Below the pieces are notes generated by a model. That model ran no database searches. It was given only the letters and a program-made list of their open reading frames with translations, and was not told where the DNA came from. A stretch of 37,923 nt of DNA, taken from Coprosoma sp963632935 (GTDB lineage: Bacteria > Bacillota_I > Bacilli_A > RF39 > UBA660). Positions 15,468 to 23,795 of the stretch are shown one piece after another. Both the position numbers and the translations under genes were made by a program. The DNA lies in NCBI GenBank assembly GCA_963632935.1, contig CAVGWA010000011.1:1-37923 (forward strand), read 5' to 3'. How positions within the stretch are numbered: the stretch's first letter is position 1; every line of letters begins with the position of its first letter.

Positions 15468-16457
15468 ATGCTTTCAAAAAGGCAGGAAGAACTGTTAAAA
15501 TTAATTGTAGAAAATTATATAAAAACAGCAAGCCCTGTTAGTTCAAAAGCACTGTGTAAAAAAATGAAGTGTTCAAGTGCTACTGTGCGTAATGAAATGG
15601 CTGCATTAGAACAATTAAACTTAATTCAAAAAACGCATATTTCATCAGGAAGAATTCCTAGTGATGCTGGATATAGATATTATGTAGATAATATTATGGT
15701 TCCTAAGGAATTAACTGGAGAAGATATGATTAAATTAAGACAAATATTTTCAAACAACTCATTAGTACTAACAGATGCAATTACAAAAAGTATGGAAATA
15801 GTTTCAGAGTTAACTAATTATACAGCTGTTGTATTAGGTAAATCTTCTGATGATAATAAAATTGCAAAAGTAGAAGTAGTACCAATAAATGATAATAAAA
15901 TGATTGCTATTGTTATCACTGATAAAGGACATGTAGAAAATCGTAATGTTGTAATTGAAGAAAACGTTAGTAAAGCTGAGATTAAGCAAACAATTGATAT
16001 CATAAGCAAATTGATAGTTGGTGTTTCATTAAACGAGGTAAGTAGTGTTTTGGAATTTGAAGTAAAACCATTAATATCAAGATATGTTAAACAGCATGAT
16101 GCTTTATATAATGCATTTTATAATGCTTTTAGTGATTTTGCTAGTAAACCAAATATTAAAGTAAGTGGAACAAATAATCTACTTATGGAACCTGAATTTG
16201 ATGATGCAACTAAAATAAGAAATTTATTAAATAAGTTTGAAGACAAGGAAATTATTAAAAATATAAAAGCTGACAATGATGAAGTTAAGGTATATATTGG
16301 TAGCGAAAATATGATTGATGATGATATTTCTGTAATTAAAACATATTATGATAAAGATGGTGTTGAGGGAACTATTGCTTTAATTGGTCCAAAAAGAATG
16401 GAATATGGAAGAGCTGAAGCATTGCTTAATTACATTAAAGAAAACATAGGCAGGTGA
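15468..16457 (+). CDS. hrcA: Heat-inducible transcription repressor HrcA
   Basis: HrcA dimers bind CIRCE and repress chaperone genes; GroEL is needed for its active fold, so titration of GroEL by unfolded protein relieves repression. The protein opens with the winged-helix domain (MLSKRQEELLKLIVENYIKTASPVSSKALC...SSATVRNEMAALEQLNLIQKTHISSGRIPSDAGYRYYVD), followed by the GAF-like and dimerisation domains, and ends with the characteristic IALIGPKRMEYGRAEALLNYI. At 329 residues it is a normal length. Two CIRCE-like operators upstream make autoregulation very likely. The ATG follows GAGGTG by 5 bases; grpE starts 4 bases after the stop. Confidence 0.97.
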   Translation: MLSKRQEELLKLIVENYIKTASPVSSKALCKKMKCSSATVRNEMAALEQLNLIQKTHISSGRIPSDAGYRYYVDNIMVPKELTGEDMIKLRQIFSNNSLVLTDAITKSMEIVSELTNYTAVVLGKSSDDNKIAKVEVVPINDNKMIAIVITDKGHVENRNVVIEENVSKAEIKQTIDIISKLIVGVSLNEVSSVLEFEVKPLISRYVKQHDALYNAFYNAFSDFASKPNIKVSGTNNLLMEPEFDDATKIRNLLNKFEDKEIIKNIKADNDEVKVYIGSENMIDDDISVIKTYYDKDGVEGTIALIGPKRMEYGRAEALLNYIKENIGR

Positions 16458-16461
16458 TAAA

Positions 16462-17070
16462 ATGGAAAATAAAAAAGATAAGGAAGAAAAAGAATTAAAA
16501 AAAGAAAAACATGATAAACATTATGAAAAAAAACATGAAAAACATCATGAAGAAAAATGTGATAAGCATCATGATGAGCACAAACATGAAAAACATCATA
16601 AATGTCATGAATATGAAAAAGCTTTAGAAGAAAATTTGAAAAAAATAAAAGTTTTAGAAGAAGAAGTTTTAAAAGCTAAAGCGGACAATATAAATTACCG
16701 TAAAAGAAAAGATGAAGAAGTTAGTAAAATGCTTGAGTTTTCAAATGAAGACATTGTTAAAGACATACTTCCTTCAATTGATAATTTTGAAAGAGCTATT
16801 AATTTAGACGATGATAATTTAGATGATGAACTTTCAAAATTCTTAGCTGGATTTAAAATGATTTATTGTCAATTAGTTGAGGTGTTAGAAAAATATGATG
16901 TTAAGGCTATTGATGATGTGAAAAAACCATTTGATCCAAAATTTCATCAAGCAGTTTTAACCGAAAAAATAGAAGGAATAGAGCCGGGTATTGTAATAGA
17001 TGTTATGCAAAAAGGCTATATTTTAAAAGGAAAAGTAATAAGACCAGCTATGGTCAAAGTAAGTGAATAA
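16462..17070 (+). CDS. grpE: Nucleotide exchange factor GrpE with a His/Lys-rich N-terminal extension
   Basis: GrpE releases ADP from DnaK and resets the chaperone cycle. The C-terminal two-thirds are typical: the long helix (residues ~60-95, ALEENLKKIKVLEEEVLKAKADNINYRKR), the FERAI four-helix region, and the beta domain with FDPKFHQAV and LKGKVIRPAMVKVSE. Unusually, residues ~14-52 form a highly charged stretch with twelve His, two Cys and many Lys/Glu (repeated KHEKHH and KHHDEHKH units). GrpE N-termini are commonly acidic and disordered, but a His-rich one looks like a metal-binding tail. Position between hrcA and dnaK fixes the identity. Confidence 0.95.
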   Translation: MENKKDKEEKELKKEKHDKHYEKKHEKHHEEKCDKHHDEHKHEKHHKCHEYEKALEENLKKIKVLEEEVLKAKADNINYRKRKDEEVSKMLEFSNEDIVKDILPSIDNFERAINLDDDNLDDELSKFLAGFKMIYCQLVEVLEKYDVKAIDDVKKPFDPKFHQAVLTEKIEGIEPGIVIDVMQKGYILKGKVIRPAMVKVSE

Positions 17071-17086
17071 AGGAAAGGTGATAAAT

Positions 17087-18889
17087 ATGAGTAAAATTAT
17101 AGGTATAGATTTAGGAACAACAAATAGTTGTGTTGCCACATTAGAAGCGGGGGAACCAAAAGTAATTGCAAATCCAGAAGGTTCAAGAACTACTCCTTCA
17201 GTAGTTGCATTTAAAAATGGAGAAATTATTGTAGGACAAGCTGCTAAAAACCAAATGGTAACAAATCCAGATACAGTAGCTTCAATCAAAAGATTAATGG
17301 GAACAAATAAAAAGGTAAAAGCTAACGGTAAAGAATATTCACCAGAAGAAATTAGTGCAATGATTTTAAGCGATTTAAAGAAAACAGCTGAGGCTTATTT
17401 AGGCGAAAAAGTTGATAAGGCTGTTATTACAGTACCAGCTTATTTCAATGATGCTCAAAGACAAGCAACTAAAAACGCTGGTAAAATTGCTGGATTAGAA
17501 GTAGAAAGAATTATTAATGAACCAACTGCGGCTGCTTTAGCTTACGGTGTTGATAAGCAAGAAAAAACTCAAACAATTTTGGTTTATGACTTAGGTGGAG
17601 GAACATTCGATGTATCTATTCTTGAAATAGGTGATGGTGTATTCGAAGTAAAATCTACAAGTGGTAATAATCATTTAGGTGGAGATGATTATGATCAAAA
17701 AATTATTGATTATCTAGTAGCTGAATTTAAAAAGTCAAATAGTATTGATTTATCAAAAGATAAAATGGCAATGCAAAGATTAAAAGATGCTGCTGAAAAA
17801 GCTAAGAAAGATTTAAGTGGTATGACAACAACAAATATTTCATTACCATTTATTTCACAAGGTTCAGATGGACCAGTTCATTTAGAAATAAGTTTAACAA
17901 GAGCTAAATTCGAAGATTTAACAAGAGATTTAACAGAATCAACATTGGAACCTGTTAGAAAAGCTTTGAAAGACGCTAAATTAACTAAGAAAGATATTGA
18001 TAAAGTATTATTAGTTGGTGGTTCAACTAGAATGCCTAAAATTCCAGAAATAATTAAAGAAGAATTAGGTCAAGAAGCATCTAAAGGAGTTAACCCAGAT
18101 GAAGTTGTTGCTATGGGAGCAAGTATTCAAGGTGGCGTATTAACAGGAGATGTTAATGATATCGTATTACTAGATGTAACACCACTTTCATTAGGTATTG
18201 AAACATTAGGAGGAGTATGTACAGTATTAATTCCAAGAAATACAACAATACCTACAAGTAAATCACAAGTATTTTCAACAGCTGCTGATAATCAACCAGC
18301 CGTAGATATCCATATTTTACAAGGTGAAAGACCAATGGCTGCTGATAATAAAACATTAGGTAATTTCCAATTAACTAATATTCCAGCTGCTCCAAGAGGA
18401 GTACCACAAATTGAAGTAACATTTGATATTGATGCTAATGGTATTGTAAATGTAAAAGCAAAAGATTTAGGAACAAATAAGGAACAATCTATTACAATTA
18501 CATCTTCAACAAATTTATCAGATGATGAAATTGATAAAATGGTTAAAGAAGCTGAAGCTAATAAACAGGCTGATGAAAAACGTAAAGAACAAGCTGATAC
18601 TAAAAATGAAGCTGAACAATTAATCTTTGCTACACAAAAATCAATTAAAGATTTAGGTGATAAAGTTGATGAAAAAGATAAAAAGGAAGCTGAAGATTTA
18701 ATTAAAGATTTAGAAGAGGCTTTGAAGAAGGAAGATGTAGAAGATATTAAAGCTAAAAAAGATAAACTTCAAGAAAAAGCAATGCAATTAGGTGCTAAGG
18801 TTTATGAAGAAGCTGCTAAAAAAGCTCAAAGTGAAAATAAAGAAGAAAGTAATGACGGTGTAAAGGACGCTGAATACGAAGAAAAATAG
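17087..18889 (+). CDS. dnaK: Chaperone DnaK (Hsp70)
   Basis: DnaK is the ATP-driven Hsp70 chaperone that works with DnaJ and GrpE. The ATPase domain starts IIGIDLGTTNSCVA, and contains VPAYFNDAQRQATKNAG, NEPTAAALAYG, YDLGGGTFDVSIL and VGGSTRMP; the substrate domain has the DVTPLSLGIETLGG linker and the C-terminal lid is Lys/Glu-rich, ending DAEYEEK (like the EEVD-type tail seen in other Hsp70s). The lid is slightly short, giving 600 residues. The ATG at 17087 is used because AGGAAAGG lies 6-13 bases upstream and MSKIIGIDLG is the family start. Codons end mainly in A, as expected for high expression, though its neighbours share this bias. Confidence 0.98.
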   Translation: MSKIIGIDLGTTNSCVATLEAGEPKVIANPEGSRTTPSVVAFKNGEIIVGQAAKNQMVTNPDTVASIKRLMGTNKKVKANGKEYSPEEISAMILSDLKKTAEAYLGEKVDKAVITVPAYFNDAQRQATKNAGKIAGLEVERIINEPTAAALAYGVDKQEKTQTILVYDLGGGTFDVSILEIGDGVFEVKSTSGNNHLGGDDYDQKIIDYLVAEFKKSNSIDLSKDKMAMQRLKDAAEKAKKDLSGMTTTNISLPFISQGSDGPVHLEISLTRAKFEDLTRDLTESTLEPVRKALKDAKLTKKDIDKVLLVGGSTRMPKIPEIIKEELGQEASKGVNPDEVVAMGASIQGGVLTGDVNDIVLLDVTPLSLGIETLGGVCTVLIPRNTTIPTSKSQVFSTAADNQPAVDIHILQGERPMAADNKTLGNFQLTNIPAAPRGVPQIEVTFDIDANGIVNVKAKDLGTNKEQSITITSSTNLSDDEIDKMVKEAEANKQADEKRKEQADTKNEAEQLIFATQKSIKDLGDKVDEKDKKEAEDLIKDLEEALKKEDVEDIKAKKDKLQEKAMQLGAKVYEEAAKKAQSENKEESNDGVKDAEYEEK

Positions 18890-18890
18890 A

Positions 18891-18910
18891 AGTTCTAGGA
18901 GACTAGAACT
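18891..18910 (+). terminator. Hairpin between dnaK and pepF
   Basis: AGTTCTAG pairs perfectly with CTAGAACT around a GAGA tetraloop. The tail CTCTTTG is a poor T tract, so this is more likely an attenuator or mRNA-processing/stability hairpin than a full terminator, letting dnaK exceed the downstream genes. Confidence 0.6.
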
Positions 18911-18942
18911 CTCTTTGTTAAAAACTATCTAAAGGAGAAAAT

Positions 18943-20745
18943 ATGGCAATAACAGAAAAAACACGCGACGAAGTTGCAGATGATATGAAGTGGGATTTAA
19001 CTAAAATTTATAAATCACAGGAAGATTGGGATAAAGATTTTAAGTATATTGATGTAAAAAAGAATGAATATTTAGATTTTAAAGGCAAATTAAATACGAG
19101 TGAAAATATATTAAAATTCTTTGAATTTGATGAAGAATTTTCTAAACAAGCTGATGCTCTTTATATGTATGCTGCATTAAAGTTTGATGAGGATACAACT
19201 AGTAGTGAGTATCAAAGTTTAAAGGGTAGAATTGAAAAGCTGATAACAGAGGTGAGTACAAATAATTCATTTGTACTTCCTGAACTGTTAAAATTAGATA
19301 AAAAGGATTTTGAAAGGTTTGAAGAAGAAGAGGAAAAATTAAAGTTATATAGATATGAGATAGATAATATTTTAAAACAAAAAGCACATATTTTATCTGA
19401 TAAAGAAGAAGAGATTATATCTTCTTTATCTAATAGTTTATCTAATCCGGAACAAACTGCAAGTTATTTAAGAAATACTGATATGAAGTTTGGTATGATT
19501 AAAGATGCAAATGGTGAAAATGTGGAACTTACTAATACAAATTTTTCAAAATATATAACTGATAAGAATAGAAATGTTAGAAAAAATGCTTTTTATACGT
19601 TATATAAATCGTATGAAGAACTTCAAAATACTTTTGCTTCAACTTTTAGTGCAAATATAAATACAGATAATGTTTTAGCACATAAAAGAAATTTTTCATC
19701 AGCTCGCAGTGCCGCATTATTTAATGATAATATAAGTGAAGATGTATATGATAATTTAATAAAAGTTTTACATGAAAATCTTGATATTATGGATGAATAT
19801 TATAAACTAAAAAAAGAAGTAATGGGATTGGATGAAATTCATATATATGATATATATAGCGATTTAGTTCCATCTTGTTCTAAAGAATATACATTTAAAG
19901 AAGCAAAAGAAATAGTGATTAAGGCATTGTCAGTTTTAGGTGATAAATATATAAATGATTTATCAAAAGCTTTTGATGAAAGATGGATAGATGTATGTCC
20001 AAATAAAGGTAAAAAAGGTGGAGCGTACTCCTGGGGATGTTATACATCAAATCCATACTTATTATTAAATTTTAATGGTAAATATGAAGATGTATCAACA
20101 CTTGCTCATGAATTAGGCCATTCAATGCACTCATATTATTCCAATAAATCAAATCCATACATATATCATCAATATAAAATATTTGTAGCTGAAGTCGCAT
20201 CACAGGTAAATGAAATACTTCTCGCACATTATTTGATTAAAAATGCAACTGATAAGAATGAAAAATTAGCTATTATAGATAGTTTAATGGAATTATTTAA
20301 AGGTTCTATAGTTAGGCAAACAATGTTTGCTGAGTTTGAGGATTTAATGCATAAAAAACAGGAAGCAGGAGATGTATTAACAAGTGAGTTTATATCAAAT
20401 AATTACTATGAACTTTATAAAAAATATTCAGGAAAAAATATGATATGTGATGAAGAGATAAGATATGAATGGGAAAAAATACCACACTTCTATTATAATT
20501 TTTACGTGTATCAGTATGCAACTGGATTAGCTGCCGCAAACTATATTGCAACAAATATACTTGAAGGAAATGAAAACATGAAAAAACAATATTTAAAATT
20601 TTTATCATTAGGTGGTAGTATGGATCCAATAGATGAACTTAAAGTCGCAGGTGTTGATATGAATGATCCAAAGGTTATTCAAACAGCAATGGATAGTTTT
20701 AAAGATTTAATAGACGAATTTAAAGAAATTTATCGAAGTAGGTGA
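18943..20745 (+). CDS. pepF: Oligoendopeptidase F (M3B zinc peptidase)
   Basis: PepF cleaves short cytoplasmic peptides (about 7-17 residues) and recycles peptides. The 600-residue sequence carries the zinc motif HELGHSMHSYYS (around residue 389) with the third ligand in VAEVASQVNEILL, preceded by KKGGAYSWGCYTSNPYLLLNF, a strongly conserved M3B block, and ends with GVDMNDPKVIQTAM, also typical. The start follows AAAGGAGA by 5 bases. It sits inside the heat-shock operon between dnaK and dnaJ, with only 4 bases before dnaJ, so it is likely co-induced by heat or protein stress and could degrade peptides released during proteolysis. Confidence 0.94.
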   Translation: MAITEKTRDEVADDMKWDLTKIYKSQEDWDKDFKYIDVKKNEYLDFKGKLNTSENILKFFEFDEEFSKQADALYMYAALKFDEDTTSSEYQSLKGRIEKLITEVSTNNSFVLPELLKLDKKDFERFEEEEEKLKLYRYEIDNILKQKAHILSDKEEEIISSLSNSLSNPEQTASYLRNTDMKFGMIKDANGENVELTNTNFSKYITDKNRNVRKNAFYTLYKSYEELQNTFASTFSANINTDNVLAHKRNFSSARSAALFNDNISEDVYDNLIKVLHENLDIMDEYYKLKKEVMGLDEIHIYDIYSDLVPSCSKEYTFKEAKEIVIKALSVLGDKYINDLSKAFDERWIDVCPNKGKKGGAYSWGCYTSNPYLLLNFNGKYEDVSTLAHELGHSMHSYYSNKSNPYIYHQYKIFVAEVASQVNEILLAHYLIKNATDKNEKLAIIDSLMELFKGSIVRQTMFAEFEDLMHKKQEAGDVLTSEFISNNYYELYKKYSGKNMICDEEIRYEWEKIPHFYYNFYVYQYATGLAAANYIATNILEGNENMKKQYLKFLSLGGSMDPIDELKVAGVDMNDPKVIQTAMDSFKDLIDEFKEIYRSR

Positions 20746-20749
20746 TTAG

Positions 20750-21871
20750 ATGGATAAAAAAGATTATTATGAAATATTAGGCGTTTCTAAAGATGCAAGT
20801 AGTGCTGAGATAAAAAGTGCATTTAGAAAACTTGCTAAAAAATATCATCCGGATGTAAGTAAAGAGCCAAATGCTGCTGAAAAATTTAAAGAGGCTCAAG
20901 AAGCTTATGAAGTATTATCAGATGAAAATAAAAGAAAACAATATGATCAATTTGGACATGCTGCTTTTAGTCAAAATGGTGCAAGCTCTGGTGGATATGG
21001 ATTCTCTGGATTTGACTTTGGAGATATTAATTTAGATGATATTATAAGCAATATGTTTGGTGGAGGATTTTCATCAGGATTTGGTGGTTATTCAAATAGA
21101 GACTCTCGAAAACAAAAAGGAAAAGATACTGTAATAAGAGTTAATCTAGATTTTGATGAAGCCGTATTTGGATGTAAAAAAACAATCAATTTAACTTTAA
21201 ATGAGACATGTGTTGATTGTGATGGAAAAGGTGGTCATGGTTCAAAAACGTGTGATAAATGCCATGGTAGCGGAACTGTAACAGCTCAACAATCCACATT
21301 ATTTGGTTCTTTTATGACAAAAACAACATGTAATAAATGTGGCGGAAAAGGTGAAGTATTTGAAGATACATGTAAAACATGTAGAGGAACTGGAAAAGTT
21401 CGTAGAAATAAAGATATAGAAGTAACTGTACCAGCTGGAGTTGATAATGGAAATCAATTAAGAATTGCTGGTAAAGGTGAAGCAGGAACTAATGGAGGAC
21501 CAAATGGAGATATATATTTAGAATTTTATGTTAAAGACCACCCAATATTTGTTAGACAAGAAAATGATATATATTTAGAACTTCCAATAACTATAACTGA
21601 AGCAACATTAGGTTGTAAAAAAGATGTTCCAACATTATATGGACCTGTAAAAGCCACAATACCAGCAGGAAGTGAAACAAATGAAAAATTACGTATTAAG
21701 GGAAAAGGTGTTAGTGATGTAAATAATGGCCGTAAGGGTGATATGTATTTAATTTTAAATGTAGTAACACCTAAAAAATTATCTAGAGAACAGAAAAAAT
21801 TATTTGAACAATTAGAAAAAACTGGTTTAGATAATTCAAAAGAATTTGATAAGATTAAAAAATATTTATAG
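20750..21871 (+). CDS. dnaJ: Chaperone DnaJ (Hsp40, type I)
   Basis: DnaJ delivers unfolded clients to DnaK and stimulates its ATPase. The J domain contains the essential HPD in KKYHPDVSK (residue ~33), the G/F-rich linker (GGYGFSGFDFGD...GGGFSSGFGG) spans about residues 75-115, and four zinc-finger repeats CxxCxGxG follow (CVDCDGKG, CDKCHGSG, CNKCGGKG, CKTCRGTG). The two C-terminal beta domains include AGKGEAGTNGGPNGDIYLEF. The length of 373 is standard. It starts 4 bases after pepF and is the last gene of the operon; a terminator follows. Confidence 0.98.
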   Translation: MDKKDYYEILGVSKDASSAEIKSAFRKLAKKYHPDVSKEPNAAEKFKEAQEAYEVLSDENKRKQYDQFGHAAFSQNGASSGGYGFSGFDFGDINLDDIISNMFGGGFSSGFGGYSNRDSRKQKGKDTVIRVNLDFDEAVFGCKKTINLTLNETCVDCDGKGGHGSKTCDKCHGSGTVTAQQSTLFGSFMTKTTCNKCGGKGEVFEDTCKTCRGTGKVRRNKDIEVTVPAGVDNGNQLRIAGKGEAGTNGGPNGDIYLEFYVKDHPIFVRQENDIYLELPITITEATLGCKKDVPTLYGPVKATIPAGSETNEKLRIKGKGVSDVNNGRKGDMYLILNVVTPKKLSREQKKLFEQLEKTGLDNSKEFDKIKKYL

Positions 21872-21872
21872 A

Positions 21873-21904
21873 AGGTTTTACTTTATTTGGTAAAACTTTT
21901 TTGA
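21873..21904 (+). terminator. Terminator of the heat-shock operon
   Basis: AGGTTTTAC (21873-21881) pairs with GTAAAACTT (21890-21898) with one G-T pair; a run of T follows. Confidence 0.85.
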
Positions 21905-21932
21905 TGTTTATATGTAAATATTTGTAAAAAAT

Positions 21933-22118
21933 TTCGTAGAATATCTTATTCTACGAATCTTTTACTTTGACTTAATCATAACAAATATAAGGGTAAAATG
22001 CAAATGTGTAGCAACAAAAAAACGAAAAAAAGATTAAATCTTAAAATTTAATATTTCTTTATAAAATAAGGGCAAACTCAAAATAAAGAGTATCAAAGAT
22101 TAAGATAATCTTTGATAC
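21933..22118 (+). repeat. Invertible-promoter-like element, copy B (promoter facing away from the BspA-like gene)
   Basis: The left site (21933-21957, centre 21945) is a 25-bp palindrome: arms TTCGTAGAA and TTCTACGAA around core TATCTTA. The right site (22090-22118, centre 22104) is a 29-bp palindrome: arms GTATCAAAGAT and ATCTTTGATAC around core TAAGATA. Centres are 159 bp apart, as in copy A. GGTAAAATGCAAAT at 21992-22005 and TATAAAATAAGGG at 22060-22072 are the reverse complements of blocks in copy A at identical mirrored distances. Relative to copy A, the inner arms have exchanged places: the GTATCAAAGA arm is inner-left in A and inner-right in B. A T/A-rich block, TGTAAATATTTGTAAAAA (21913-21930), precedes this copy and is almost the same before copy A. 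Confidence 0.85.
21975..22003 (-). promoter_or_regulatory. Promoter inside copy B, pointing toward dnaJ (OFF state for the downstream gene)
   Basis: On the minus strand TTGCAT (complement of 21998-22003), 17-bp spacer, TATGAT (complement of 21975-21980) with an extended TGT before the -10. It is the same promoter as at 5965-5993, in reverse orientation. It would transcribe into the dnaJ terminator and possibly antisense to the dnaJ 3' end. Confidence 0.7.
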
Positions 22119-22136
22119 AAGCTAGGAGGGTAAATT

Positions 22137-23471
22137 GTGAGATTAAATAGGAAGAAAAATAATATTATAATAGGAGGATTATGTGCGATATTATTAATTA
22201 TGACAGTAGGATATGCGGCATTTTATAGTCAGCTTAAAATAAGTGGAACATCTACAGTAACATCAAACTGGGATGTAGAGATTACTAATATTGAAAGTAA
22301 GAATATTGTAGGATCTGCTTCTAATAAAGTAGAACCTAGTTACGAAAAATTAACAGCAACATTTAATACTAATTTAGTATCACCATCAGATTCAATAACT
22401 TATGATATAACAGTAGAAAATAAAGGTAGTATAGATGCAACACTAAAAACAATAACAAAAACAGATACATCAAATTCAGCTATTTTATTTGAAACATCAG
22501 GATTAAAAGAAGGAGGAACCCTTCAAGCTGGCAGGTCAGCTACATTAACAGTTAAAGTAACATATGATTCTAATGTAACAACACAACCTGATAATTTAAC
22601 AAGTACACTTAAAGTAACATTAGACTTTGTTCAAAATAGTGGCGATATAGTTCCAATAGAACCAGAACCAATTATGATGGCAAGGGATGATACTAAAGCA
22701 TTTTGGCAATCTATATATGATAGTAAAATATCTACAGTAGATGTACTTACAAATAAAGATGTTCCAACAGAAGCAGTAGAATCATGGGATGTGTCAGAAG
22801 AGCAGAATGGAACAGTTATGGCATGGATTATAGATGATTCTGAAAATAGTGGAAAGTATAAACTTTATATAGGTGGAGATGGTGGAGTATATGCACCAAG
22901 TGATTCAAGTTATTTATTTGCTGTTGATAGCATTAATGCCAGTGTTTCCAATGTTTTTTACAAAACAATATCTTTAAATCTTAAAAATTTAAATACTGAA
23001 AATACAGTAAATATGAGACATATGTTTGCATATTTGGATTATGACGATTCAAAATTAACAACATTAGATATTAGTAATTTTAATACAAGTAAAGTAACAA
23101 ATATGAGTTATATGTTTTATAATTGCAGCAGCATAACAACCCTAGATTTAAGTAATTTTGATACAAGCCAAGTAACCGATATGAGTTGGATGTTTAGTAA
23201 TTGCTCCAGTCTTACTAGTTTAAATTTAAATAATTTTGATACATCTAGTGTAACAGATATGTCTGATATGTTCAGAAATTCGCGTCAATTAACTAACTTA
23301 GATTTATGTTCATTTGATACATCAAAAGTAACAAATATGTATGAAATGTTTATATATACGCCAAAATTAACTGCTATTAATGTAAGTTCAAAATGGACAA
23401 CAGCTTCTGCAGCTACAACAGATATGTTTATAGGAAGTGGAGTATCATCAGTAACAACAGGGCAATGTTAA
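22137..23471 (+). CDS. Secreted BspA-like (DUF285) repeat surface protein with a SipW/TasA-like N-terminal region
   Basis: The N-terminus has a charged start, a hydrophobic signal (NIIIGGLCAILLIMTVGYAAF) and the pattern YSQLKISGTSTV..NWDVEITNI seen in SipW-processed TasA/CalY-like proteins. An Ig-like beta domain spans residues ~45-175. Residues ~285-430 hold about five BspA/DUF285 repeats of ~24 residues, each like LDLSNFDTSQVTDMSWMFSNCSS. Such leucine-rich-like repeats occur in adhesins of gut and oral bacteria. There is no LPxTG anchor or C-terminal membrane helix, so attachment is unclear. The start is GTG 22137, 6 bases after AGGAGGG. The gene is monocistronic, sits behind invertible element copy B, and has A-ending codons like the pilin gene. 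An adhesive role is inferred. Confidence 0.88.
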   Translation: MRLNRKKNNIIIGGLCAILLIMTVGYAAFYSQLKISGTSTVTSNWDVEITNIESKNIVGSASNKVEPSYEKLTATFNTNLVSPSDSITYDITVENKGSIDATLKTITKTDTSNSAILFETSGLKEGGTLQAGRSATLTVKVTYDSNVTTQPDNLTSTLKVTLDFVQNSGDIVPIEPEPIMMARDDTKAFWQSIYDSKISTVDVLTNKDVPTEAVESWDVSEEQNGTVMAWIIDDSENSGKYKLYIGGDGGVYAPSDSSYLFAVDSINASVSNVFYKTISLNLKNLNTENTVNMRHMFAYLDYDDSKLTTLDISNFNTSKVTNMSYMFYNCSSITTLDLSNFDTSQVTDMSWMFSNCSSLTSLNLNNFDTSSVTDMSDMFRNSRQLTNLDLCSFDTSKVTNMYEMFIYTPKLTAINVSSKWTTASAATTDMFIGSGVSSVTTGQC

Positions 23472-23741
23472 ATTGTATTGTTTAAATTAAATTTTAAAAA
23501 AATGAAACAAATTACAAAAAAATTCATTGAAAAGATTTTAAAAATAAGAATTTTCAATGAATTTTTTATTAATCCAATTACCTTTTTTGGACAGTTATAT
23601 TGCATATTAATGAAGTTGTTAAGAATTTTAAATAAATATAAAAAAATAAACAGTCAACAATTAAATGATAAATGGTAATTTTATTAAAAAATAAAATATT
23701 AAAGTAATAAAAATGACTATCAAATGACAACTAGAAAATTA
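23472..23741. other. Intergenic region with one terminator and no credible gene
   Basis: The gap holds the terminator at 23521-23570. A short open frame at 23478-23678 has no recognisable product and runs through the hairpin, so I do not call it. The rest is AT-rich sequence up to the promoter at 23742. Confidence 0.6.
23521..23570 (+). terminator. Terminator after the BspA-like gene
   Basis: A perfect 13-bp stem, AATTCATTGAAAA (23521-23533) with TTTTCAATGAATT (23551-23563), followed by a T-rich tail. Confidence 0.85.
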
Positions 23742-23770
23742 TTGAAAAAGAAGTTGTAATATCATATAAT
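23742..23770 (+). promoter_or_regulatory. Promoter of the DHH/metallopeptidase pair
   Basis: TTGAAA (23742-23747), 17-bp spacer, TATAAT (23765-23770), 25 bp before the start codon at 23796. Confidence 0.8.
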
Positions 23771-23795
23771 AAGTTAAATTAAAGAAGGAGATTTT

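Noticed and set aside
23478..23678. Open frame of 66 codons after the BspA-like gene
   Set aside because: It runs through the strong terminator at 23521-23570, is composed of AT-rich Lys/Ile/Phe/Asn codons, and has no ribosome binding site or recognisable product.
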